Positions 17,143 to 27,310 of a DNA stretch of 64,000 nucleotides are shown one piece after another. The notes under the pieces were generated by a model, which saw only the letters and a list, made by a program, of their open reading frames with translations, was not told the DNA's origin and made no database searches. Origin of the DNA: Arthrobacter sp. DNA4 (GTDB lineage: Bacteria > Actinomycetota > Actinomycetes > Actinomycetales > Micrococcaceae); assembly GCF_024362385.1 (NCBI RefSeq), contig NZ_CP101466.1, positions 248,001 through 312,000 of the forward strand. The letters are read 5' to 3'. The position numbers and the translations under genes are program-made. Each line of letters opens with the position of its first letter. The stretch's first letter is position 1.

Positions 17143-18645
17143 ATGTCTACCGAAGTCTCTCCGAACGCCAGCGGACAACCCGCCCCTGACCAAGGACTCG
17201 GCGAAGGAATCCGCCAAGGAACCCTGCCCGCTGCCCCGGAGAAGATGTCCCGGGAGTCCGTGACCGTCATCAGCACGCTGCTGGTGGCGACGTTCGTGGT
17301 GATCCTCAACGAGACCATCATGAATGTTGCCCTGCAGCGGCTCATGGTGGACCTCCGGGTGGATGCACCCACCGTCCAGTGGCTGTCCACCGGATTCATG
17401 CTCACCATGGCCGTGGTCATTCCCACCACCGGCTTCATCCTCCAGCGCCTCTCCACGCGGGCCGTCTTCATGCTGGCCATGGGCCTGTTCGCGGGCGGAA
17501 CAGCACTGGCCGCGGTGGCCCCCGGATTCGAGGTCCTGCTCCTGGCGCGGATCGTCCAGGCCGGCGGCACCGCCATCATGCTGCCGCTGCTGATGACCAC
17601 CATCCTCACCCTGGTACCGCTGGCAAAGCGCGGCGCCGTCATGGGAAACGTGAGCATCGCCATCTCGGTGGCGCCGGTCATGGGCCCCACCGTCTCCGGA
17701 TTGATCCTTGAGCATTTCACTTGGCGCTTCATGTTCGTCTTCGTCCTGCCCGTGGCCCTCGCCGCGCTGGCCATCGGTGCCAAGTACCTCACCAACGTGG
17801 GCGAGGTGGAGAAGGGCAAGCTGGACTTCCTGTCCGTAATCCTCACCGTCCCGGCTTTCGGCGGCCTGGTCTACGGGCTCAGCCAGATCGGCGGTGGCCA
17901 CGGCGGCCAGGCGGGCCCCGGCGCCGGTGCCGTCGCGGCACTTGTCATCGGCGTCGCAGCGCTCACGATATTCGTCCTGCGCCAGGTCCGGCTCCAGAAG
18001 GCCGCCGCGCCGCTGCTGGATCTTCGCGCGTTCAACTTCCGGATGTTCACCGTCTCGGTCCTGCTGATGGTGGTGGCCATGATGGCGCTGTTCGGCGGCG
18101 TCATCCTGCTCCCGCTCTACCTGCAGGAAGTCCGCGGCCTGGGGTCACTCGAGACCGGCCTGGCGCTGCTTCCCGGCGGCCTGGCCATGGGACTGCTGGG
18201 CCCCGTCATCGGCCGTGCGTTCGACAAGGTAGGCCCGCTGCCGCTCACCGTCACCGGCTCCATCCTGATGGTGGTTGCCCTTTGGCAATTTTCAATGCTC
18301 GACGCCGGCACAGCGGTTTGGTGGATCATCACCCTGCACGTGGCGCTGAGTTTCGGCCTGGCGCTGCTGTTCACCCCAGCCTTCACCACGGGCCTGAACC
18401 CGCTGCCGCCGCACCTTTACTCCCACGGTTCCGCGATCATGAGCACCACGCAGCAGGTGGCCGGCGCGGCGGGCACGGCGCTGCTGGTGTCCATCTTCGC
18501 TGTGGTGAGTGCGGCGTCGGGACTCGTCGCCGGGATGAGTGCCGCCTTCATGACGGCAACCGTCATAGCCTTTGCCGCCGTCGTCCTGTCCGCGATGATG
18601 CGCAAGACCGAAGGTGCCGGCCCGGGCCACGGCGCAGGACATTAG
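17143..18645 (+). CDS. MFS drug exporter, DHA2 (14-TM) family
   Basis: A 500-aa major facilitator of the EmrB/QacA (DHA2) class with about 14 hydrophobic segments. Motif A-like and motif C-like residues are seen in the stretch MLPLLMTTILTLVPLAKRGA and in the GPTVSGLIL helix. The N-terminus (about 35 residues) is cytoplasmic and polar. Such transporters export drugs or metabolites using the proton gradient; the substrate cannot be read from sequence. The start ATG 17143 directly follows the inverted-repeat right arm that holds its ribosome binding site. The neighbouring regulator is not obvious: the TetR at 13832 is 3 kb away. Confidence 0.92.
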   Translation: MSTEVSPNASGQPAPDQGLGEGIRQGTLPAAPEKMSRESVTVISTLLVATFVVILNETIMNVALQRLMVDLRVDAPTVQWLSTGFMLTMAVVIPTTGFILQRLSTRAVFMLAMGLFAGGTALAAVAPGFEVLLLARIVQAGGTAIMLPLLMTTILTLVPLAKRGAVMGNVSIAISVAPVMGPTVSGLILEHFTWRFMFVFVLPVALAALAIGAKYLTNVGEVEKGKLDFLSVILTVPAFGGLVYGLSQIGGGHGGQAGPGAGAVAALVIGVAALTIFVLRQVRLQKAAAPLLDLRAFNFRMFTVSVLLMVVAMMALFGGVILLPLYLQEVRGLGSLETGLALLPGGLAMGLLGPVIGRAFDKVGPLPLTVTGSILMVVALWQFSMLDAGTAVWWIITLHVALSFGLALLFTPAFTTGLNPLPPHLYSHGSAIMSTTQQVAGAAGTALLVSIFAVVSAASGLVAGMSAAFMTATVIAFAAVVLSAMMRKTEGAGPGHGAGH

Positions 18646-18702
18646 CCAGCAGAGAAACACTGGCCGGCAAAGGACAATAGTCCAGCGCCGCACCGGCAGT
18701 AC

Positions 18703-19539
18703 TTAGCCGGAGAAGAAGTCGCTCAGTTCCTTGATCAGCTTGTCCGGAGCCTTGATGGCGCCGTCGTGGCCGAAGCCGGGCAGGATGGTGTAGCTGGAGC
18801 CGGAGAGCACGTCGTGGATCTGGCCGCAGGCGATGCCGAAGTAGGCCGGGCTCTTTTCGCCCACCACGATCAGCGTCTCCAGGGGCAGTGCCTGGAACGG
18901 TTCGGCCGGCATGTCCGCGGCAATGATGGCCTTGATTTCGCGGACGCCGGTACGCATCAGCTCGCGCTGCTGCTTTCCTTCCGTGGTGCCCGCGGTCAGT
19001 TTGTTGGCGAGGGTCAGCATGGAGAGCGGCATGCGCGAGGAGAAGGAGCCGCCCGCTTCCAGGCCGCGCTGGATGACGGCCAGGGCGCGGTCATGGTCGC
19101 CGGCGGCGATGGCGCGTTCGTACTCGGCAATCCAGCTGGCAGTGACGCTGCCATTCACGGAGACTGCGGGATCGTAGACGGCGAGCCGTTCCACCGGGAG
19201 CGTCCGCGCGGCGTGCAGGGCAACTGCTCCGCCGAAGCTGTGTCCAAAGACGTCCGTGCTGGAGGTGTGCTTCATGACCGTGTCCAAGTCCCGGATGTCC
19301 ACGTCCAGCGTGTAGTCCTCGGGCTGCGGCGACGACGAGCCGCGGCCGCGCCGGTTGAACGTGTGGACCGGCCGGCCCAGGGCGGCGCTCAACTTCTGGG
19401 CGAACTTCGTGTAGTCCGCGGCCGTCACCATGGAGGGCGGCACCACCACGACGCCGGACCCGGCCGACGCCAGTTCCGCGCCGGTGGAGAAGAGCTCAAT
19501 CGTGCCGCCGTCGGGGGTCCTGATGTTCTCTCGCGTCAT
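18703..19539 (-). CDS. Alpha/beta hydrolase
   Basis: A 278-aa alpha/beta hydrolase. The nucleophile elbow is GHSFGG and a C-terminal FGHDG supplies the likely catalytic His. The protein is clearly paralogous to the one at 29144-30058: both share RRGRG, a DY..-D-DV-like segment, the GHS.GG elbow, a LAVYDpAV block and a following GS-W motif. A TAGGCT hexamer (19546-19551 on this strand) lies 6 nt before ATG 19539, which indicates a leaderless transcript. Substrate unknown. Confidence 0.88.
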   Translation of the reverse strand: MTRENIRTPDGGTIELFSTGAELASAGSGVVVVPPSMVTAADYTKFAQKLSAALGRPVHTFNRRGRGSSSPQPEDYTLDVDIRDLDTVMKHTSSTDVFGHSFGGAVALHAARTLPVERLAVYDPAVSVNGSVTASWIAEYERAIAAGDHDRALAVIQRGLEAGGSFSSRMPLSMLTLANKLTAGTTEGKQQRELMRTGVREIKAIIAADMPAEPFQALPLETLIVVGEKSPAYFGIACGQIHDVLSGSSYTILPGFGHDGAIKAPDKLIKELSDFFSG

Positions 19540-19590
19540 GCTCCGAGCCTAGCCGAGCAAGTGGTTGCAGGCATCCCGGAACCCGTCGGC

Positions 19591-20262
19591 TCAGGCCAGC
19601 CGGTCAATGAGGGACCGGCTCGCAGCGCGGATGGCCGGCAGCTTCCCGCCCAGCCCGCAGAGGATCAGGCCGGCATCGGCCGCCTGCATAGGCGAGTCCG
19701 GACCAACCGCCCCGTCCGCCCGGAGGTAGATCAGGGATTCGACCAGGCGGAAGGTGAAGTCGCCGCCGTCCGGTCCCGCCGCGGTGGCTGACAGGCCGCC
19801 GCCCAGCTCACCGTACAGGTGCCGGAGCTCCTGCCGGTCGTTCAGGAACCGGGCAAAGCGCGTACTCCGCACCTCCGGCAGGTGGTACAGGACGCCAAGG
19901 TTCCACCGGGCATTGCACAGCTGGGTGCCGTCATAAAGTGCGACGGCGTGCAGCCGGCTCCCAGCCGGGCCATCGGTTTCCGGGGTCCCGGCAGGGAGGG
20001 CCGCCACTGCGCGCGCGAACGTCAGGCCGCCGGACACCGTCCCCTCCAGCAGGTCCTCGAGGATGTCGTCCTTGGTTTTGAAGTGGTGGTAGAGGGACGA
20101 CTGCCGGATTCCCACGGCATCCGCAATGGACCGGGTGGAGGTGCTGGCGAAGCCTTGCGTGGTGAAGAGCTCCGCCGCTGCGTCGAGTATTTCCTCGCGG
20201 GCGGTGGCACCTGGCCGCGAGGGCTGCTGGTGGCGGGGGCGGCCCGGTCCGGCTGAAGTCAC
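19591..20262 (-). CDS. TetR/AcrR family regulator, probable controller of the urea/guanidine operon
   Basis: A 223-aa TetR-type repressor when started at GTG 20262. The HTH is seen as EEILDAAAELFTTQGFASTS followed by TRSIADAVGIRQSSLYHHFK. A longer open frame to 20514 crosses the presumptive operator region and is unlikely to be translated. It is divergent from the permease-carboxylase operon starting at 20492. In Mycobacterium smegmatis the TetR-type AmtR represses a similar cluster, as I recall, so control of this operon is a fair inference. Confidence 0.9.
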   Translation of the reverse strand: MTSAGPGRPRHQQPSRPGATAREEILDAAAELFTTQGFASTSTRSIADAVGIRQSSLYHHFKTKDDILEDLLEGTVSGGLTFARAVAALPAGTPETDGPAGSRLHAVALYDGTQLCNARWNLGVLYHLPEVRSTRFARFLNDRQELRHLYGELGGGLSATAAGPDGGDFTFRLVESLIYLRADGAVGPDSPMQAADAGLILCGLGGKLPAIRAASRSLIDRLA

Positions 20263-20491
20263 GGCCCCATTCTTGCATTGCCGGGCGCGGCGGAAATGAC
20301 GCCCGGACGTGGTGAGGGGACGGAAATCTGGCCGAAACAAGATGTCTATCCGCCTTTTACAGAGGCGAAACTGTTTGGGGACATCCCACTGGAAAACTAT
20401 CAATTGACCGGTAATCAGCAGCCTTCGGCCGAGCGCTGCGGTGCCGGGAGGCTTTGCCCCCATGAACCCTTTCCAGCCCCGGAGATTCCCG
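20263..20491. promoter_or_regulatory. Divergent control region between TetR gene and carboxylase operon
   Basis: This 229-bp region holds the promoters for both directions. It contains the palindrome TCAATTGA (20400-20407) that runs directly into ACCGGT (20407-20412), and an inverted pair CGCC/GGCG around 20352-20370. These are candidate sites for the adjacent TetR protein. I could not match it to a guanidine-I, -II or -III riboswitch by eye. Confidence 0.45.
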
Positions 20492-22042
20492 ATGACATCA
20501 ACCGTCCTCCCCACCGTCCACCAGGACGATGCCGACCTGACGTCCCTTGGCTACCAGCCCACCCTCCACCGCAAGCTCGGCCGCTACGCTTCCTTTGCCG
20601 CCGGCTTCTCCTTCGTTTCCATCCTCACCACCATCTTCCAGCTCTTCGCCTTCGGCTATTCCTTTGCCGGACCCGCGTTTTTCTGGACCTGGCCCGTTGT
20701 CCTGGTGGGACAGCTGCTGGTGGCCCTGAACTTCGCCGAACTCGCAGCCCGCTACCCGCTCTCCGGAGCCGTGTACCAGTGGGCGCGCCGCGTCGGGGGA
20801 GAGGGCGTGGGCTGGTTCGCCGGCTGGTTCATGGCCATCGCGCAGGTGGTCACCGCCGCTGCCGCCGCCATCGCCCTGCAGGTGGTCCTGCCCCAGCTGT
20901 GGGACGGCTTCCAGGTGGTGGGCGGCGACCCCGCCCTCAACACCGTGACCGGGGCTTCGAACGCCGTGGTCCTGGGTGCCGTGCTCCTGGTGGCCACCAC
21001 CATCATCAACTCGCTGGGCGTGAAGCTGATGGCGCACGTGAACTCCGTGGGCGTCACCTGCGAAATCGTCGGCGTCGCGGCTGTCATCCTGGCACTCGTC
21101 AGCGCCGCCCAGCGCGGACCGGACGTCGTTGCGGACACCACGGTGCTGCAGGGATCGGACCTCGGCGCCGTGGGAGCCTTCCTGGTCTCCGGACTCATGG
21201 CCGCCTACGTCATGGTGGGCTTCAACTCCGCCGGCGAGCTGTCCGAGGAAACCAAGGACCCGCGCCGCACCGCCCCACGGACCATCCTCTCCGCCCTGCT
21301 CATCTCCGGCCTCGGCGGCGCACTGATGATCATCACCGCCCTGATGGCCGCCCCCAGCCTGGACGACGGCCGCCTCGCCACCGAAGGCCTGCCCTACGTC
21401 CTCACCGCCGTCCTGGGCACCTTCTGGGGCAAGGTCCTGCTGGTGGACGTGGCCATCGCCATCTTCGTCTGCACCCTGGCAATCCAGACTGCAGGTTCCC
21501 GCCTGGTGTTCTCCATGGCCCGCGACGGCAAGCTCCCGGCGTCGCGCCTCCTTTCCTCCGTGCACCCCACCCGCGGCACCCCCATGTGGCCCTCGATCGT
21601 GATCGGCGCCCTGGCAGTGGGCGTGCTCGCCATCAACGTAGGCAACGCCGCCCTGTTCACCACCCTCTGCAGCGTCTGCATCGTGATGGTGTACCTCGCC
21701 TACCTCCTGGTCACCGTCCCGCAGCTCATCAACCGCCTCCGCGGCGACTGGGACCGGGTGGGACAGGCCATGCCCGCGGGCCTCTTCTCACTGGGCCGCT
21801 GGGGCCTGCCGGTCAACATCCTCGCAGTGCTCTACGGCGCAGTCATGGTGGTCAACCTCGCCTGGCCGCGGCCTGAGGTCTACGACCCTTCCGGTGAAAA
21901 CGGGCTCCTCCTCTGGTCCGCGCCGCTGATGGTCACGGCCGTCCTGCTCCTGGGCCTCTGGGTCCGCGGCCGGAACCTCGCCGCGAAGGCCGGAGCGGCC
22001 AATCCCGGATCCCGCACAACATTCCACGACCTACAGGACTGA
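20492..22042 (+). CDS. Amino acid permease-family transporter of the urea carboxylase system
   Basis: A 516-aa APC-superfamily permease with about 12 membrane helices. It matches the subgroup found with urea carboxylase operons. The N-terminal TLHRKLGRYASFAAGFSFVS and the segment AELAARYPLSGAVYQWARRV are typical of this group. ATG 20492 was chosen because GGAG (20481-20484) lies 7 nt upstream; GTG 20441 and ATG 20462 are possible but poorer. It probably imports urea, guanidine or a related compound. The next gene starts just after its stop. Confidence 0.9.
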   Translation: MTSTVLPTVHQDDADLTSLGYQPTLHRKLGRYASFAAGFSFVSILTTIFQLFAFGYSFAGPAFFWTWPVVLVGQLLVALNFAELAARYPLSGAVYQWARRVGGEGVGWFAGWFMAIAQVVTAAAAAIALQVVLPQLWDGFQVVGGDPALNTVTGASNAVVLGAVLLVATTIINSLGVKLMAHVNSVGVTCEIVGVAAVILALVSAAQRGPDVVADTTVLQGSDLGAVGAFLVSGLMAAYVMVGFNSAGELSEETKDPRRTAPRTILSALLISGLGGALMIITALMAAPSLDDGRLATEGLPYVLTAVLGTFWGKVLLVDVAIAIFVCTLAIQTAGSRLVFSMARDGKLPASRLLSSVHPTRGTPMWPSIVIGALAVGVLAINVGNAALFTTLCSVCIVMVYLAYLLVTVPQLINRLRGDWDRVGQAMPAGLFSLGRWGLPVNILAVLYGAVMVVNLAWPRPEVYDPSGENGLLLWSAPLMVTAVLLLGLWVRGRNLAAKAGAANPGSRTTFHDLQD

Positions 22043-22043
22043 C

Positions 22044-22919
22044 ATGACACAGACCATCGAAACACCAGTTGCCGGTACCGCAACCACTGCCGGCGCCCGC
22101 GCCCACGCCCGGGAACAGCACGGCAAGACCGCGGAGAGCATGCGCTTCGTCCCGGCAGCTTCGGCGCCGGCCCGCCTGCTGGCCGGAATGCCCGACGGCG
22201 CGTCCCCCGTTTGGGCGGAGTCCCTCGCCTTTGGCCGCTACACCACCATGGTGCTGGCCCGCGGCACCCGGGTCCGGATCACCGATACCGCCGGCGATGC
22301 ATGCGTACACACCCTTCTGTACCGGACCGGGGCCCTGCACGAACGCCTCAACATCGCCGATACCGTCAAGGTCCCGTGGCAGGCCTACCCCGCCACCGGC
22401 CACCCGCTGCTGTCCGACGCAGGCCGCCTGATGGCCACCATCGTCGCGGACACCTCCAGCCGGCACGACGCCCTGACCGGCGCCACCACCCTGGCAGGCA
22501 ACACGGCCAAGTACGGGGCCGGGACCGTCCACAGCGCCTCACCGGCCGCCCGCGAACTGCTGACCCTGGGCGCCCTCAAGAACGGCCTGGGCACCCGGGA
22601 CGTGGCGCCGTCGCTCTCGCTCTTCAAGGGCATCACCGTTGACCCGGCCGGAAGCATCACCTTCACCGGCAGCGCCGGGCCGGGCGCCGCCGTCGAACTC
22701 CTTCTCCAGATGGACGCGGTGCTGGTGCTCGCCAACACCGCCCACCCGCTGGATCCCCGCCCGGATTTCACCGGGACCGCCGTCGACATCCTCGCCTGGC
22801 ACGCCCCGCAGGACCTGGACGCGCTGGCGGCAGGCAGCCTGTCTGGCCCGCTCAGCCCGGAACACCTGCAGGCCCTCCGCAACACCGAACACGACCTCAC
22901 CGCAAGGAACGCCCGATGA
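22044..22919 (+). CDS. Urea amidolyase-associated protein 1 (DUF1989), candidate carboxyguanidine deiminase subunit
   Basis: A 291-aa DUF1989 protein of the UAAP1 type. Visible family features are the block RGTRVRITDTAGDACVHTLL, the DAGRLMATIVADTSSRHDAL segment and NGLGTRDVAPSLSLFKGI. The UAAP1/UAAP2 pair was renamed CgdA/CgdB in recent work, where it deiminates carboxyguanidine to allophanate. Its presence is the main reason to suspect guanidine rather than urea as substrate. The start is 2 nt after the permease stop, and the end overlaps the next start (ATGA). Confidence 0.9.
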   Translation: MTQTIETPVAGTATTAGARAHAREQHGKTAESMRFVPAASAPARLLAGMPDGASPVWAESLAFGRYTTMVLARGTRVRITDTAGDACVHTLLYRTGALHERLNIADTVKVPWQAYPATGHPLLSDAGRLMATIVADTSSRHDALTGATTLAGNTAKYGAGTVHSASPAARELLTLGALKNGLGTRDVAPSLSLFKGITVDPAGSITFTGSAGPGAAVELLLQMDAVLVLANTAHPLDPRPDFTGTAVDILAWHAPQDLDALAAGSLSGPLSPEHLQALRNTEHDLTARNAR

Positions 22920-23587
22920 ACACCGTCATTGATACCCGCCCGGACGCTGCCCACACCGCCCTCGCTGCCGGCACCGTGATCCTGGATGAATTCGTCGAGG
23001 CCCGGGGTCCCTGGTCGGCCGTGGTGGCGGCCGGAGACGTGCTGACCATCGTGGACCTGGAAGGCAACCAGGCCGTGGACTGCCTGCTGTACGCCGCGGC
23101 CGACACCGCCGTGCGGTACTCCGCCGCCACCACGATCGCCGCGCAGCAGTCGATCGTCCTCACCACCGGCTCTGTCCTGCGGGCAGACACTGGCGCCGCC
23201 CTGATGACCGTTGTAGCGGACGAAGTGGGCGTGCACGACACCATCGGCGGCGCCTGCTCGCAGGAATCCAACACCCTCCGGTACGGCCAGCACACCCGCG
23301 AACAGCACGCCTGCGTGGAGAACTTCCTGATTGAGGGCTCCCGCTGGGGCCTCGGCAAGCGTGACCTTGTCTCCAACATCAACTGGTTCATGAACGTCCC
23401 CGTGGACCCGGACGGCGCCCTGGGCATCGTCGACGGACTCTCCGCCCCCGGCAAGCGCGTAGCCCTGAAGGCCGAGGTGGACACCCTGGTGCTGGTCTCC
23501 AACTGCCCGCAGGTCAACAACCCCTGCAACGGCTTCAACCCCACCCCCGTCCGCATGATCGTCACCCGGCCGGAGGCAGCCAAGTGA
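22916..23587 (+). CDS. Urea amidolyase-associated protein 2 (DUF1989), candidate carboxyguanidine deiminase subunit
   Basis: A 223-aa DUF1989 protein of the UAAP2 type. It carries VLTIVDLEGNQAVDCLLYAA, a Cys-containing CSQESNTLRYGQH motif and the C-terminal LVLVSNCPQVNNPCNGFNPT. It pairs with the preceding paralogue, probably as a heteromeric deiminase. It overlaps both neighbours by 4 nt (ATGA and GTGA), so translation is tightly coupled with the carboxylase. Confidence 0.9.
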   Translation: MNTVIDTRPDAAHTALAAGTVILDEFVEARGPWSAVVAAGDVLTIVDLEGNQAVDCLLYAAADTAVRYSAATTIAAQQSIVLTTGSVLRADTGAALMTVVADEVGVHDTIGGACSQESNTLRYGQHTREQHACVENFLIEGSRWGLGKRDLVSNINWFMNVPVDPDGALGIVDGLSAPGKRVALKAEVDTLVLVSNCPQVNNPCNGFNPTPVRMIVTRPEAAK

Positions 23588-26500
23588 ACAACTTCGACAC
23601 CCTCCTGATCGCCAACCGCGGCGAAATCGCCTGCCGAATCATCGAATCCGCGAAGAAGCTGGGCCTGCGTACCGTGGCGGTCTTCTCCGAGGCGGACCGC
23701 GGCGCCAAGCACGTGCGGCTCGCCGACGAGGCAGTGCTCCTGGGCCCCGCCCCCGCCAAGGAGTCCTACCTCCGCGTCGACGCGATCCTGGACGCAGCGA
23801 AGGCAACCGGCGCCGGCGCCATCCACCCCGGCTACGGCTTCCTGTCGGAGGACGCGGCCTTCGCTGAGGCCGTGGAGGCAGCGGGCCTGGTGTTCGTGGG
23901 TCCCACCCCTGAGCAACTGCGGATCTTCGGCACCAAGCACACAGCGCGCGACGCCGCCCGGGCGGCCGAGGTGCCCATGATCGCCGGTTCCGGGCTGCTG
24001 GAGAATGTGGACGCCGCCGTCGAAGCCGGCAGGACGATCGGTTTCCCGCTCATGCTCAAGGCCACCGGCGGAGGCGGCGGCATCGGCATGACCGTATGCC
24101 GGTCCGAAACCGAGCTCGCTGAAAGCTTCCCCCGCGTGGCCCGCCTGGTAGCGCCAGCTTCGGAACCGCGGCGTCTTCGCCGAACGGTACGTCGAAAACG
24201 CCCGGCATATCGAGGTCCAGGTCTTCGGCGACGGCGAAGGCCGCGTGGTCAGCCTTGGCGACCGCGACTGCTCGCTGCAGCGCCGCCACCAGAAAGTCCT
24301 GGAGGAAGCTCCGGCACCGGACCTGCCCGGCGAACTCCGTGCGGAACTGCACCGCACCTCCCGGGCCCTCTGCGCTTCCCTTAACTACCGCTCCGCCGGC
24401 ACCGTGGAGTTCGTCTACGATTCTGCCCGCCAGGAAGCCTCCTTCCTGGAAGTCAACGCCCGCCTCCAGGTGGAGCACCCCGTGACCGAGGCCGTCACCG
24501 GCGTGGACCTGGTGGAATGGATGCTCCGCCTGGCCCAGGGCGGGAACGCAGCGCGGGCTGTCCTGGACAACGTGCCGGCCGCGCTGCCGGTATCCGGCCA
24601 CGCCGTGGAAGCCCGCGTCTACGCGGAGGACCCGGCCCGCGGGTTCCAGCCCAGCGCCGGAACCGTCACCAACGCCGCCTTCCCCGCGGCAGGAGCAGCG
24701 CGGGTGGACGCCTGGGTGGAAACCGGCACCGACGTTTCCACCAATTACGATCCCCTCCTGGGCAAGATCATCACCTCCGGCGCAAGCCGCGCCGAGGCCT
24801 TCGACCGGCTCGCCGCAGCCCTGGAGAACACCCGGATCGACGGCATCGAGACCAACTTAGGGCTGCTCCGGGCGGTCAGCGGCATGGACGTGGTCCGCAG
24901 CGTGGGGCACTCCACCAGCACCCTTGACAGCGTTGGTGACCCGGAGCCGCGCGTCACCGTGAACCGCCCCGGCCTGCAGACCAGCGTGCAGGACTGGCCC
25001 GGCCGCACCGGCCTCTGGCAGATCGGTGTCCCGCCCAGCGGCCCCATGGATGACCTGTCCTTCCGCCTGGGCAACACCGCCCTGGGCAATCCGGAGGGCG
25101 CGCCGGGCCTGGAGTTCACCATGACCGGCCCCAGCCTGACCTTCACCCACGCCACCACCATCTGCGTCACCGGGGCGGACGTGACGGTGACGGTTGACGG
25201 GGCAGAGGTGCCCGCCTGGACCCCGGTCACGGTGCCCGCGGGTGGAACGCTCGACGCCGGCACGGCCACCGGGAACGGCCTGCGCGGCTACATCCTGTTC
25301 CAGGGCGGCCTGGACATCCCGCAGTACCTGGGCAGTGCGTCCACCTTCACCTTGGGCCAGTTCGGCGGCCACGCAGGGCGGGTCCTGCGCGCGGGCGATG
25401 TGCTCCGCGCGGTCAAGGGCCCCGCGGGTCACGGCACCGAAACTGCGGTGCCCCTGGACAGCCGTCCGGCCCTCACCTCCACCTGGGAACTGGCCGTGGC
25501 CGAAGGCCCTCACGGTGCCCCCGAATTCTTCCAGCGCGAAGACATCGACGAGCTGTATGCCGCGGAGTACGAAGTGCACTTCAACTCCGCCCGCACCGGC
25601 GTCCGGCTGATCGGCCCCAAGCCCCGCTGGGCCCGGAGCGACGGCGGCGAGGCAGGCCTGCACCCGTCCAACATCCACGACACCGCCTACTCCGTGGGCG
25701 CCCTGGACTTCACCGGCGACACCCCCATCCTGCTCGGCCCGGACGGCCCCAGCCTGGGCGGCTTCGTCTGCCCTGTCACCGTGGTGACGGCCGAACGCTG
25801 GAAGCTCGGCCAGCTCCGGCCCGGAGACAAAGTCCGGTTCGTGCCCATCGAAGCCGGCCGGGCGCCGTCGGCCAAGGACCTGGGTCCGGGCCGCCAGCTC
25901 GTCCTCCCCGGCGGCGCTGACTGGCCAGCGAACCCGTCCACGCCAGCTCAGGTGGTCGGCCGCGCCGTCCCGCGCCCCGTACGCGGGGATGGCGACGACG
26001 GCGTGCTGGGCCGGGTGCCGGAAGGTTCCGGCCGGCCCGCGGTCACCTACCGCCGGTCAGGAGACGACAACCTGCTGGTCGAATACGGCGAGATGGTCCT
26101 GGACCTTGGCCTGCGCGCCCGCGTCCACGCCCTGCACCAGCACATAGAGGCGCTTCGCGTGCCCGGCATCGTGGACCTCACCCCGGGTATCCGCTCCCTG
26201 CAGATCAAGGTGGACCCGTCCGTCCTGTCCACCACCCGGCTGCTGGACCTGGTCCAGGAGATTGAGGCCGCCCTGCCGGCGAGCTCCGAACTTGTGGTTC
26301 CCAGCCGTACGGTCCGGCTGCCGCTGTCCTGGGATGATCCTGCTACCCGCGAGGCCATTGAGCGGTATATGGCAGGCGTCCGGGACGACGCTCCGTGGTG
26401 CCCGTGGAACATCGAATTCATCCGCCGGATCAACGGCCTGGATTCGGTCAACGACGTTTTCGACACCGTCTTCAACGCCGAGTACCTGGTCCTGGGACTG

Positions 26501-27310
26501 GGCGACGTATACCTTGGCGCGCCGGTGGCCACTCCGCTGGACCCGCGGCACCGGCTGGTCACCACCAAGTACAACCCGGCCCGCACCTGGACCCCGGAGA
26601 ACGCCGTGGGCATCGGCGGGGCGTACATGTGCATCTACGGCATGGAGGGCCCCGGCGGCTACCAGTTCGTGGGCCGCACCACCCAGGTGTGGTCGCGCTA
26701 CGCGGACTCCGCTCCCTTCGAACCCGGGTCGCCGTGGCTGCTGCGCTTCTTCGACCGGATCTCCTGGTACCCCGTCAGCCCCGAGGAACTCCTGGACTTG
26801 CGGGCCGACATGGCAGCCGGTCGCGGCCGTGGCGTGGAGATCGAGGAGGGAACCTTCTCCCTTGCCGAGCATGAGGCGTTCCTGGCCGAAAACCGTGAGT
26901 CAATCGACCTGTTCCGGGAAAAGCAGGGCGCCGCCTTCGCCGTGGAACGGCAGGCATGGGCCGACGCCGGCGAGTTCGACCGGGCGGAGGCGCTCGCCGC
27001 CGCCGTCACTCCCGTAGTGGACGACGTGGACGTTCCCGACGACGGCGCACTGGTCTCCGCCCCCTTCGCGGCCAGCGTCTGGAAGGTGGACGTTGCGGCT
27101 GGGGACCACGTGGTCAAAGGCCAGCCGCTGGTGTCCCTGGAGGCCATGAAGATGGAAACAGTCCTCGAAGCGCCCTGCGACGGCGTGGTGCTCCGCGTCC
27201 TGCCCACCGCGGGTTCGCAGGTGGTGGCCGTCGAGGCAGTGGTGGTCCTTGGCGCCACCACTGAGCCTGCAGGGCTGGAAACGCTGGAACTGGAAGAGGC
27301 AGCAGTATGA
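23584..27310 (+). pseudogene. uca: Urea/guanidine carboxylase, biotin-dependent; coding sequence disrupted by frameshift in this sequence
   Basis: ATP-dependent biotin carboxylase of about 1242 aa if repaired. In order it has a biotin carboxylase domain (LLIANRGEIACRII, GGGGGIGM, FLEVNARLQVEHPVTE), an AHS2/KipA-like then an AHS1/KipI-like carboxyltransferase region, and a biotinyl domain with EAMKMET near residue 1189. The reading frame breaks at about residue 189. Frame 1 runs to about 24150, a bridging ASFGTA appears in frame 3, and from 24170 the frame-2 reading VFAERYVENARHIEVQVFGD continues to the stop. Two single-base losses explain this: one A after 24150 and one G near 24170. This is either a real lesion or a sequencing/assembly error. 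GTG start overlaps UAAP2. Confidence 0.85.

Noticed and set aside
20263..20491. Possible guanidine riboswitch
   Set aside because: I looked for paired stems with ACGR loops and the guanidine-I core and could not recognise them; a covariance search would be needed.
20263..20514. N-terminal extension of the TetR gene up to 20514
   Set aside because: It would cover the divergent promoter region, has unlikely composition, and the HTH domain is complete from GTG 20262.
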